Source: Algoriphagus sp. NG3
GTDB taxonomy: Bacteria > Bacteroidota > Bacteroidia > Cytophagales > Cyclobacteriaceae
Direction of reading: 5' to 3'
Length of the DNA stretch: 64,000 bases
Assembly (NCBI RefSeq): GCF_034119865.1
Contig: NZ_CP139421.1
Location: 310,001-374,000, forward strand
In this document: positions 55,196 through 62,318 of the stretch, piece by piece
Position numbering within the stretch: position 1 is the first letter of the stretch
Layout of the letters: the number at the start of each line of letters is the position of its first letter
Notes under the pieces: generated by a model
What the model was told of the DNA's origin: nothing
Database searches by the model: none
Seen by the model: only the letters and a program-made list of their open reading frames with translations
Position numbers and translations under genes: made by a program

Positions 55196-56482
55196 ATGAT
55201 CATGAAAGATTACTATTCTTTATCGGAAGTGGCAGACTTGCTCGGAAAAAGCAAGGAAACCCTCAGACGCTGGGACAACAATGGCAAACTCACCGCTTTC
55301 CGTGAGCCTATGAGCAATTATAGGGTATATAGGAAAGAACAACTTAAAATTTTTGACGAACTGGAATTTATGTTTACCCCAAAAGATCTGGGCAACCAAG
55401 TAACACCGGACCATAATTACCCTGTGCTCGAGCTCTTCGCCGGAGCAGGCGGATTGGCCATCGGCATGGAGAAGGCCGGACTGAAATGTGTCGCGCTGAA
55501 TGAGATAGACCATTGGGCGGCAGAGACGCTACGGATCAACCGCCCGCAGTGGAAGGTCATTGAAGATGATATCCGCAAGGTATCCTTTGCTTCTTATAAA
55601 AATAAGATTGATGTAGTCACCGGAGGTTTCCCGTGCCAGGCATTCAGCTATGCAGGTAAGAAGCTGGGATTGGAAGATGCCCGGGGAACACTCTTTTATG
55701 AATTTGCCAGGGTCGTGGACGAAGTGAAGCCCTTGGTCTGTGTTGGGGAGAATGTCCGAGGCCTACTGAACCATGACGAGGGCAGAACCCTTGCTGGTAT
55801 GAAATCCATTCTGGACGAGATCGGCTACAAGCCTTTGGATGAAAGAATACTGAAAGCTATTTTTTATAACGTACCCCAAAAACGGGAGCGGCTGATCCTG
55901 GTAGGGATCAGGAAGGATATCGACATTGATTTCTCATACCCTAAGCCCTACAAAAAGATCTATACCTTAAAGGATGCGCTCAAAGCCGGAGAGCTGTACC
56001 CTACCGATGTGCCGGAATCAGAAGGAAGCCTATATCCAAAGAGCAAGCGGGATATCCTGGACAAGGTTCCTCCGGGAGGGTATTGGAGGGATCTGCCACT
56101 TGATCTACAGATGAAATACATGCAGAAGAGCTTCTACATGGGCGGTGGCAAGACAGGCATGGCCCGAAGGATAAGCTGGGATGAGCCCAGCCTTACGCTG
56201 ACCTGCAGTCCTGCACAGAAGCAGACCGAGCGCTGTCATCCTGACGAGACCAGACCCTTTACGGTGAGGGAGTATGCCCGTATCCAGACTTTCCCGGATG
56301 AGTGGAAGTTTGCAGGCTCAGTTTCCAACCAGTACAAGCAGATCGGCAACGCAGTCCCGTGCAACCTGGGCAAAGAGGTAGGCTATTCACTGGTACGGTT
56401 CCTAAATGAGGCCTACAAGGCCTATGGTCTGGAAGAAAAATCCTTCGATCTGGATCAGGTGGAGATGGAGTTTTCTGTTTAA
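55196..56482 (+). CDS. C5-cytosine DNA methyltransferase with MerR-like HTH
   Basis: 428 aa (or 426 from a second ATG at 55202). Residues ~4-55 are a MerR/excisionase-type HTH (YYSLSEVADLLGKSKETLRR then NYRVYRKEQL). Dcm-type MTase follows: motif I LELFAGAGGLAIGM, motif IV TGGFPCQAFS with catalytic Cys147, motif VI GENVRGLL with Glu185, motif VIII QKRERLILVG, motif X KQIGNAVPCNLG; the target-recognition region lies ~270-345. It methylates cytosine in an unknown site. The HTH may bind its own promoter. No restriction gene is adjacent. Confidence 0.92.
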   Translation: MIMKDYYSLSEVADLLGKSKETLRRWDNNGKLTAFREPMSNYRVYRKEQLKIFDELEFMFTPKDLGNQVTPDHNYPVLELFAGAGGLAIGMEKAGLKCVALNEIDHWAAETLRINRPQWKVIEDDIRKVSFASYKNKIDVVTGGFPCQAFSYAGKKLGLEDARGTLFYEFARVVDEVKPLVCVGENVRGLLNHDEGRTLAGMKSILDEIGYKPLDERILKAIFYNVPQKRERLILVGIRKDIDIDFSYPKPYKKIYTLKDALKAGELYPTDVPESEGSLYPKSKRDILDKVPPGGYWRDLPLDLQMKYMQKSFYMGGGKTGMARRISWDEPSLTLTCSPAQKQTERCHPDETRPFTVREYARIQTFPDEWKFAGSVSNQYKQIGNAVPCNLGKEVGYSLVRFLNEAYKAYGLEEKSFDLDQVEMEFSV

Positions 56483-56622
56483 CTATCAAATTCGTATTCT
56501 TTTCGAATATCAATTTCAAGCAGTGTAATAGTTTCTTCAAGTTTGCTAGTCCCATCTACTTCAAGTGCAACTTCTCCAACTAAAAAAAAAGCAGTTTTAA
56601 AATTTTTAGTAATTTGAACCAA
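56479..56622 (-). CDS. Short antisense frame between the two MTases
   Basis: A 47-codon frame with a TTG as the only possible start, encoding KNFKTAFFLVGEVALEVDGT, then SKLEETITLLEIDIRKEYEF and DS. The composition is protein-like and the frame fills the whole gap between the two methyltransferases, overlapping their ends. It could be the tail of a lost gene (for instance a restriction subunit) or a small protein. No ATG is available, so it is more likely a remnant. Confidence 0.35.
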   Translation of the reverse strand: MVQITKNFKTAFFLVGEVALEVDGTSKLEETITLLEIDIRKEYEFDS

Positions 56623-57981
56623 ATGTTAGATAGTACCAAAGATAATATCCTAGATACCGTAGAAGAACCGCAGCGAGATTTGCTTTATCAGCCTGTGGTG
56701 CTGGATAAAGCATCTCGGTCATTAAATACAGATACGATCCGGGTGCTTTCGCTCTTCTCTGGATGCGGTGGCATGGATCTTGGCTTTGAAGGAGGTTTTG
56801 AAGTGCTGAAAGACTCTGTTAACGAACTGCTTCATCCTGACTTTATTTCGCATGAAGTGGACACCGACTATGCCCAATTGCGCAAGACCAAATTTAAAAC
56901 TGTTTTCGCCAACGATATACTTACTGATGCCAGAAGCGCATGGGTAAACTATTTTACAAAACGTGGCCATCAGCCAGAATTCTTTTTCAAAGAAAGTATT
57001 GTAGATCTAGTCAAACTTCATCGTTCGGGAACTACGGTATTTCCAAGTAATATAGATCTGGTCACAGGAGGGTTTCCTTGCCAGGATTTTAGTTTGTCAG
57101 GTAAAAGAAATGGGTTTAACTCCCACAAAAATCACTTAGGCAAACTCATTGAAGAGGATGAAGCCTCCGTAGAAACCCGGGGTCAGCTCTATATGTGGAT
57201 GAAAGAAGTCATTGAGATTACCCAGCCTAAAATCTTTGTCGCAGAAAATGTGAAGGGACTTGCCAACTTGTCCAATGTCAAAGAAGTTATCCAGAAGGAT
57301 TTTTCTACCGCAGGAGGAAACGGGTACATTGTACTTGATCCCATGGTGTTGCATTCAGCAGATTATGGAGTGCCCCAGTTCCGTGAGCGTGTGATCTTCA
57401 TAGGTATCCGTAAATCGGCACTTAAAGGCGACGCTTTGAAAGCACTGAGTTCAAAACAAATTCCGGATACTTATAATCCATATCCATTTCCAACCCATGC
57501 CTTTAAGGCAAAGGGGGAACATCTAAAACCTTTTGTGAAGCTTTCACGGGTTTTTGAATCAGTGGAAGAACCAGAACAGGCGAAAGATCTTTCTCAAAGG
57601 TATTTCTCTAAAGCCAAATACATGGGAGCTCATTGCCAGGGACAGGCTGAAATTAAGCTAAACTCCATCGGACCTACTATAAGGGCTGAGCATCATGGCA
57701 ATATAGAATTTAGACGTCTTTCCAAAGTTCATGGAGGTAAAATTGACCATGAATTGGAGACGGGATTGCCTGAGCGAAGACTGACAGTGCGGGAATGTGC
57801 CCTTATTCAGACTTTTCCTAAAGATTATGAGTTTGTCATTCCCAAGAAAGAGGGGAGAAAAGGCTCATTTCTTGTCAGTCCATCTCAGGCATATAAGATC
57901 ATCGGCAATGCCGTTCCACCACTACTAGCCTTTAACCTTGCGACCAGACTGGAGTCACTTTGGGATATTTATTTTGATTGA
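56623..57981 (+). CDS. C5-cytosine DNA methyltransferase (second)
   Basis: 452 aa from the ATG at 56623 (a TTG three codons earlier is possible). Motif I LFSGCGGMDLGF, a ~90-residue insertion before motif IV, TGGFPCQDFSLSGKR with catalytic Cys153, motif VI VAENVKGLA, motif VIII FRERVIFIGI, motif X AYKIIGNAVPPLLAF. The insertion and target region differ from the first MTase, so the specificity is likely different. Two MTases in tandem may belong to a degenerate R-M system with hemimethylation of an asymmetric site. Confidence 0.92.
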   Translation: MLDSTKDNILDTVEEPQRDLLYQPVVLDKASRSLNTDTIRVLSLFSGCGGMDLGFEGGFEVLKDSVNELLHPDFISHEVDTDYAQLRKTKFKTVFANDILTDARSAWVNYFTKRGHQPEFFFKESIVDLVKLHRSGTTVFPSNIDLVTGGFPCQDFSLSGKRNGFNSHKNHLGKLIEEDEASVETRGQLYMWMKEVIEITQPKIFVAENVKGLANLSNVKEVIQKDFSTAGGNGYIVLDPMVLHSADYGVPQFRERVIFIGIRKSALKGDALKALSSKQIPDTYNPYPFPTHAFKAKGEHLKPFVKLSRVFESVEEPEQAKDLSQRYFSKAKYMGAHCQGQAEIKLNSIGPTIRAEHHGNIEFRRLSKVHGGKIDHELETGLPERRLTVRECALIQTFPKDYEFVIPKKEGRKGSFLVSPSQAYKIIGNAVPPLLAFNLATRLESLWDIYFD

Positions 57982-58022
57982 TAATAGTGATAGTCTCTGT
58001 AAATCCTGAACCGGAAAGAACA

Positions 58023-58120
58023 GTACTGTCCCGATAGCGCAGCGTATCGGGAAGAGGGCTGGGGTGAGGTAGAACAGCCAACTTTTATATCACCCATCCG
58101 GGCTTAAATCCGGAAACCAT
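58023..58120. repeat. Accessory-region repeat, 3' partial copy
   Basis: Hairpin TCCCGAT (58029-58035) with ATCGGGA (58046-58052), then GGGGTGAGGTAGAACAGCC, AACTTTTATATCACCCATCC and GGGCTTAAATCCGGAAACC. The last blocks recur in three larger copies at 59190, 60090 and 61631. Confidence 0.7.
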
Positions 58121-58243
58121 CAAACACCTTTTTATTCTAATACAAGGCCAAACAGTACTGAAAGAGCCCCGCATTTTAACAAATACATAATAAAATCCCT
58201 GTAATTTCAATTTCATCTTGATTTCTCAAATTTTAAAATTTAG

Positions 58244-58251
58244 TATCTTTG
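58244..58251 (+). promoter_or_regulatory. TATCTTTG -7 box very close to a start codon
   Basis: TATCTTTG fits the TAnnTTTG consensus and ends only four bases before the ATG at 58256. If used, transcription would start at or just inside the codon, giving a leaderless mRNA for the 53-aa gene. A TTG ~25 bp upstream could serve as -33. Confidence 0.4.
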
Positions 58252-58255
58252 AGGT

Positions 58256-58417
58256 ATGGGTACAAAAAAAGATAAGCTTACTGCGCAGATAGAAGATTTG
58301 ACTAAAAAAATGAAAAGCCAGATGCCGCGCATTAAAAAAGAGATCCGCATTTATGAGAAGAAGGCTGCTATGGGTACACTGACAAAGAATCCTAAGGTTT
58401 CTCCACAGTTTAACTAA
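58256..58417 (+). CDS. 53-aa partner of the zeta-like gene (putative antitoxin)
   Basis: 53 aa, starting MGTKKDKLTAQIEDLTKKMK: highly basic, with an amphipathic coiled-coil segment over residues 5-35, ending KNPKVSPQFN. The stop is two bases before the ATG of the zeta-like kinase gene. The size, charge and position are those of a toxin-antitoxin partner, but no epsilon or other antitoxin family is recognised. Confidence 0.6.
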   Translation: MGTKKDKLTAQIEDLTKKMKSQMPRIKKEIRIYEKKAAMGTLTKNPKVSPQFN

Positions 58418-58419
58418 TA

Positions 58420-59031
58420 ATGGAAAAACCCCAGCTTTTGGTTATCGCAGGATGCAACGGTGCGGGTAAATCTTCTTATTCAGGTATTCTATCTCCTGAA
58501 GGGATAGCCGTTTTTGATTATGATAAGCATTTTCTCGAAATCTACTCCTCGATAATTCCTACGGATTTCCAGGATCAGATGGCACATAATATGACTTTCC
58601 AAAAGCTTGAGACGCAAATTGATCAGGCTATTGATGCAGGAAGGTCTTTTGCTTATGAAACTAACTTCAATTCTGACCCTCTATACTGGCCGTTGATTTT
58701 TAAGGCCAAAGGGTATGTGGTTAACATGATTTATTTCTGCTTGAATTCAGTAGAAGAAGCCCAAAAAAGAGTGGCGATCAGAGTTGAGAATGGTGGGCAC
58801 TTTGTGCCAGACAGTGAAATCATGAATCGGTTTAATGCAGGATACAGTAATCTGGATGAGTTTTTCGTTTTTTTTGATACTCTACATTTATTTAATAGCT
58901 CCACCTATGGCAAGGCTCCTGATTATTGTTTGACATTCCGGAAAGGTGAATTGGTTAAAAAATCTGATCTCCCCATTTTTTTGGAGGATTTCACCCCGAA
59001 GCTATATAAGCAGGCATTTATAAAGATGTGA
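58420..59031 (+). CDS. Zeta-toxin-like P-loop kinase
   Basis: 203 aa. Walker A GCNGAGKSS at 11-19, an Asp in FDYDKHFLEIY, AYETNF and RVAIRVENGGHFVPDSEIMN with Arg residues that could bind ATP gamma-phosphate and substrate. This is the UDP-N-acetylglucosamine-kinase-like zeta family, in which the toxin poisons peptidoglycan synthesis. Likely an operon with the small upstream gene. Related stand-alone kinases act on other substrates, so toxicity is an inference. Confidence 0.85.
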   Translation: MEKPQLLVIAGCNGAGKSSYSGILSPEGIAVFDYDKHFLEIYSSIIPTDFQDQMAHNMTFQKLETQIDQAIDAGRSFAYETNFNSDPLYWPLIFKAKGYVVNMIYFCLNSVEEAQKRVAIRVENGGHFVPDSEIMNRFNAGYSNLDEFFVFFDTLHLFNSSTYGKAPDYCLTFRKGELVKKSDLPIFLEDFTPKLYKQAFIKM

Positions 59032-59189
59032 TTCTGCTATGTACTGGATCAGTATCACCTTGTAATATAAGAAAATACATTCATCCCAAACAAAGCGAAC
59101 TACAATCCAGCCCGCCCATCCCCAAATCCAAGCAACTCCCTGGCTACACAGTCTGAAATGTGGATAACTTTCTCGTTTTCAACCAAAAA

Positions 59190-59460
59190 ATACCCTGTAC
59201 AGGAGGGCCGAGCGTAAAGAAAATGTCCTGAGGACATTTTTAGCGAAGGGGCCAGGCTGTGGGCTGGTTTCATATCATTTTTTTCTGTTTCTTGCAGAAG
59301 ACCTTTAGTTTTTGAGAACAACCAACCTACCTTCTTACTCTTTAACCCATCTGGAGCAGAGCCGATCACCCTCTCTCCAGGATGCCTGTCCCGCAGTATT
59401 GCGGGAAGGGCAGGGGGTGAGGTAGCCAGCCAACTTTTATCACCCATCCGGGCTTAAATC
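59190..59460. repeat. Accessory-region repeat, full copy 1
   Basis: Starts ATACCCTGTAC, shares CTTGCA(T/G)AAG(A/C)CCTTTAGTTTTTG, ACAACCAACCTAC, CCATCTGGAGCAG and the GTGAGGTAG...CCGGGCTTAAATC end with the 60.1 and 61.6 kb copies. This copy carries extra hairpins, TCCCGCAGTATTGCGGGA and an ATGTCC/GGACAT pair. A long minus-strand frame through it (59100-59447) is an artefact. Confidence 0.7.
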
Positions 59461-59558
59461 AACCTCACCCTAACCCTCTCCTTGAAGAGAGGGCACCAAA
59501 TCCTGCTAGTATTAAAGCATTTTACTTCAAATCAGTTTTTGGTTATATTGACTAGTAA

Positions 59559-59964
59559 ATGACTTACGCATCAAACCTCTTTTACGGAGCTTCAATATCC
59601 ACGCACCAAAAAGCTAGAGAGCTTCGGAAAAATCTTACTCCAGCCGAAGGAATACTTTGGCAACTCCTTCAAAACAAACAGTTAGATGGCCATAAGTTCC
59701 GTCGGCAGCATCCAATACGCCACGGCGCACAAGTTCTTCAGATACATAGCCGATTTCTACTGCCATGAGCTGCGGCTGGTGATAGAACTCGATGGCGAAG
59801 TTCATAATGACGAAGAACAGCGAGAGCATGACATCAACAGAGATGCGATCATAAAGGAGTATGCTATCCATATTCTGAGGTTCAAGAACGAAGAGATACT
59901 GCACGAGTTACCTAAGGTACTGGAATGTGTACGAAGCTATATATCAAGTATTAAATCAGAATAA
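59559..59964 (+). pseudogene. DUF559 (Vsr-like fold) gene with a ~19-nt insertion
   Basis: The first frame encodes TPAEGILWQLLQNKQLDGHK then FRRQHPI; the second encodes RYIADFYCHELRLVIELDGE, VHNDEEQREHDINRDAIIKE and a normal end. In DUF559 proteins these parts are separated by about one residue (HPIGRYIADFYC). Here 22 nt (CGCCACGGCGCACAAGTTCT plus TC) lie between, a net gain of ~19 nt that breaks the frame. The inserted 20-mer recurs at about 46209. DUF559 proteins share the endonuclease-like VSR/PD-(D/E)XK fold. Confidence 0.75.
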
Positions 59965-60039
59965 TGATTGCTAGGCAGGGATTCAGTTGTTTCTACGATA
60001 CCATCTCACTTTATGTGGAGCACATGCGTTTCATTTTAG

Positions 60040-60089
60040 CAGTGCCGATCGCCCTCTCTTTAAGGAGAGGGAGGGGTGAGGTAGTAAAA
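60040..60089. repeat. Repeat-associated hairpin
   Basis: CCCTCTCTTTAAGGAGAGGG hairpin followed by AGGGGTGAGGTAG, a partial unit of the accessory-region repeat joined to the full copy at 60090. Similar hairpins with varied sequence sit at 59470-59490, 60208-60231 and 61760-61778. Confidence 0.5.
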
Positions 60090-60286
60090 ATACCCTGTAC
60101 ATGGTATGTTTTCTTATCATTTTATTCCTTTTCTTGCATAAGCCTTTTAGTTTTTGAAAACAACCAACCTACTTCTAACTCTTTAGCCCATCTGGAGCAG
60201 AGCCATGCTCCCTCTCCTAAAGGAGAGGGAGGGGTGAGGTAGAACAGCCAACTTTTATCATCCATCCGGGCTTAAATCCGGAACCC
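60090..60286. repeat. Accessory-region repeat, full copy 2
   Basis: 197 bp with ATACCCTGTACATGGTATG at the start, CTCCCTCTCCTAAAGGAGAG hairpin near the end, and the GTGAGGTAGAACAGCC...CCGGGCTTAAATCCGG tail. About 85-90% identical by eye to 61631-61834. Confidence 0.7.
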
Positions 60287-60509
60287 ACTTTATTCTGAAT
60301 CCGATAGTGAAATGATAGCAGAATTAGGCATTTTGAATCCTGAAAGTGTTATTATCTAAGATTAGCATTTTGATATGGCAAAGAATAAAAAAATAGAAGT
60401 AAAAGGAAATGTAATCACCATTTTCAAAGCTGAAATGGATGATTACATTTCGCTGACTGATATAGCCCGTTATAAAGATACTGCCCAGACTGATAGTATT
60501 ATTCAAAAC

Positions 60510-60648
60510 TTCGCCTCCGTATGTGTCTCACGCACGGAAAAACGGTATTGAATCCTTCGCCTACGTTCGTGTCTCACGCAAGGAAAACGAATATTGAATC
60601 CCGCTCTTCGCCTCCGTGCGTGTCCTCACGCACGGAACAAGAATATTC
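60510..60648. repeat. Three tandem palindromic units within the KilA-N gene
   Basis: Units of 46, 51 and 42 bp (60510-60555, 60556-60606, 60607-60648), each starting TTCGCCTCCGT or TTCGCCTACGT and containing a hairpin; the third is perfect, CCGTGCGTG with CACGCACGG. The units end in (G)TATTGAATCC-like tails. The array sits exactly between codons for Asn45 and the following Trp of the gene. Confidence 0.8.
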
Positions 60649-61161
60649 TGGCTTAGAAACCGAAACACCATTGAATTGCTTGGTTTTTGGGAGCAATTGT
60701 ATAATCCGGATTTTAAACCCCTCGAATTCGAGGGGTTTAGAAAACAAGCTGGCCTGAACAGCTTTGTGCTCACACCTAAGCGATGGGTTGAAGCTACCAA
60801 TGCGATAGGTATTATGTCTAAATCCGGCAGGTATGGGGGAACCTTTGCCCATAAGGATATCGCTTTTGAGTTTGCTTCCTGGGTTTCGATTGAGTTTAAA
60901 CTCTACATAATCAAAGAGTTTCAGCGATTAAAAGAAAGTGAAAGCGACCGCCTAAAACTTGACTGGGATTTCCAGCGAACACTTGCCAAAGTAAATTACC
61001 ATATCCATACCGATGCGATTAAAGAAAACCTGATTCCGGATGCAATCAGCAAACAACAGGCTTCTTTTATCTACGCCAGTGAAGCTGATGTGCTCAATAT
61101 GGCACTCTTTGGGAAAACAGCCAAACAGTGGCGCAACGAGAATCCTGACCTCAAAGGAAAT

Positions 61162-61252
61162 CGAGCATGTTGCAAACGACGCACAGAGGTATATTTATTT
61201 CCTAGGCGAGATTCCATATGACCATTGAAAAACAATTATAAACAGATGAAAT
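61162..61252. mobile_element. Small structured insertion element, copy E1
   Basis: 91 bp. Layout: CGAGCA, stem TGTTG, loop CAAA, stem CGACG, CACAGAGG, 16 nt, GCGAGATTC, a 19-nt block ending AAAAAC, 18 nt AT-rich. It sits between GGAAAT and ATACGTGATTATG of the KilA-N gene; GAAAT also ends the insert, so the exact borders can rotate by five bases. No coding capacity. Confidence 0.75.
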
Positions 61253-61391
61253 ATACGTGATTATGCCGCCATTGAACAACTGGTTGTCCTATCCAACATG
61301 GAGAGCACCAATGCCTTATTGCTACATCAAGGGATGGAGCAGAGCGAACGGCTTATCCAACTAAACGAAATGGCTATTACCCAGATGAAAT

Positions 61392-61481
61392 CGAGCATGA
61401 CTCAAAAGTCACACAGAGGGATGATTATTATATATGCGAGATTCAATATGGCCGCTTAAAAACTTTATACACATATTAAGT
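61392..61481. mobile_element. Small structured insertion element, copy E2
   Basis: 90 bp with the same layout as E1 and the same segment lengths up to the AT-rich end: CGAGCA, stem TGACT, loop CAAA, stem AGTCA, CACAGAGG, 16 nt, GCGAGATTC, 19 nt ending AAAAAC. The stem pairs differ from E1 by compensatory changes. It also lies after GAAAT (ATGAAAT) of the KilA-N gene, before CACTCTTAAG. Confidence 0.75.
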
Positions 61482-61630
61482 CACTCTTAAGTCATACTAC
61501 CGCTATAAAGAAACTGAAATGAAGGCAAAGGAAAACTAAAAGATATAATTCTGCTGATCGACCAAAAAACAATGCATTTCCTTTACAAAACACTGCAATT
61601 CCTTCACATTTTCCCTCATTTCTCCAAAAT

Positions 61631-61834
61631 ATACCCTGTACATGGTATGTTTTCCTATCATTTTATTCCCTTTCTTGCATAAGTCTTTTAGTTTTTGAAA
61701 ACAACCAACCTACTTCTTACCCTTAATCTCCATCTGGAGCAGGATCGATCACCTCCTCTTTAAGGAGGAGGACGGGAGGAGGTAGGTAGAACAGCCAACT
61801 TTTAGCACCCATCCGGGCTTAAATCCGGAAACCC
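61631..61834. repeat. Accessory-region repeat, full copy 3
   Basis: ATACCCTGTACATGGTATG start, CCATCTGGAGCAGGATCGAT, CCTCCTCTTTAAGGAGGAGG hairpin, GTAGGTAGAACAGCC and CCGGGCTTAAATCCGGAAAC. Matches 60090-60286. It occupies most of the 61523-61856 interval. Confidence 0.75.
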
Positions 61835-61856
61835 TTCTGAACCCAATCTAACCCAG

Positions 61857-62243
61857 ATGTACAAACTGCTGTACGGTTTCCTGTTCACAGCCGTATTCTT
61901 ACTTGCAGCCCAGCTTCAGGCACAGACGGTCTATATCACCAAGACAGGAGCGAGGTTCCATAAGGAATCCTGCCGCTATGCGAAAACAGGCTGGGCTTCG
62001 GATCTGACAGCAGCCAAGAAGAAAGGCTTGACTGCCTGCTTGGTATGCAAGCCTTCCAGTACTGAAATGGGTGAAGCCAAACCAATCCCTTTATCATCAG
62101 GATCTAAAAAGGTAGAACCAAGCAAAGAAACGAAGCCAGCCCAAGCAACTTCCTCTCAATGCAGAGCCACCACAAAGGCAGGAGCTAGATGTTCTCGGAA
62201 ATCTGCTGCTGGAAGTAATTATTGTTGGCAGCATGAGGGATGA
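61857..62243 (+). CDS. Secreted protein with two Cys/His zinc-like motifs
   Basis: 128 aa. Signal peptide (1-23, ...LAAQLQAQT). First motif: VYITKTGARFHKESCRYAKT with CLVCKP at the end, the four-residue (HxxxC...CxxC) cluster seen in Ada-like secreted domains. Second, C-terminal: CRATTKAGARCSRKSAAGSN then YCWQH, a DUF5763-like C-C-C-H motif common in phage and accessory proteins. A Lys/Pro/Ser-rich linker joins them. Likely secreted. Function unknown. Confidence 0.8.
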   Translation: MYKLLYGFLFTAVFLLAAQLQAQTVYITKTGARFHKESCRYAKTGWASDLTAAKKKGLTACLVCKPSSTEMGEAKPIPLSSGSKKVEPSKETKPAQATSSQCRATTKAGARCSRKSAAGSNYCWQHEG

Positions 62244-62318
62244 TTTTGAAATGGAGCAAATAGATAAAATGAGCAAAGCACGAATCTGATAGTGACCATC
62301 ACTTCTTAAACTAACTAT

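Larger units (their letters stand above)
60375..61522 (+). pseudogene. KilA-N domain gene carrying three insertions
   Basis: Segments 60375-60509, 60649-61161, 61253-61391 and 61482-61522 join into 276 codons including the stop (275 aa). In order: MAKNKKIEVKGNVITIFKAE, WLRNRNTIELLGFWEQLYN, LKGNIRDYAAIEQLVVLSNM and ITQMKSLLSHTTAIKKLK. This is the KilA-N DNA-binding protein type of phage and Bacteroidota accessory regions. As written, each insert introduces a stop. Every junction is seamless and in phase, which is why it is treated as one gene with insertions rather than scattered pieces. A decayed fragment sits at 48932. Confidence 0.8.

Noticed and set aside
59100..59447. 115-aa minus-strand frame
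   Set aside because: It runs through the accessory-region repeat and its hairpins; the other copies do not keep the frame open.
60574..60852. Minus-strand frames over the KilA-N gene
   Set aside because: They are shadows of the plus-strand KilA-N codons and of the palindromic array.
61162..61221. C-terminal tail encoded by element E1 as natural end of the KilA-N protein
   Set aside because: The downstream sequence resumes the family's conserved IRDYAAIEQLV segment in phase once the element is skipped, so the tail is an insertion artefact.
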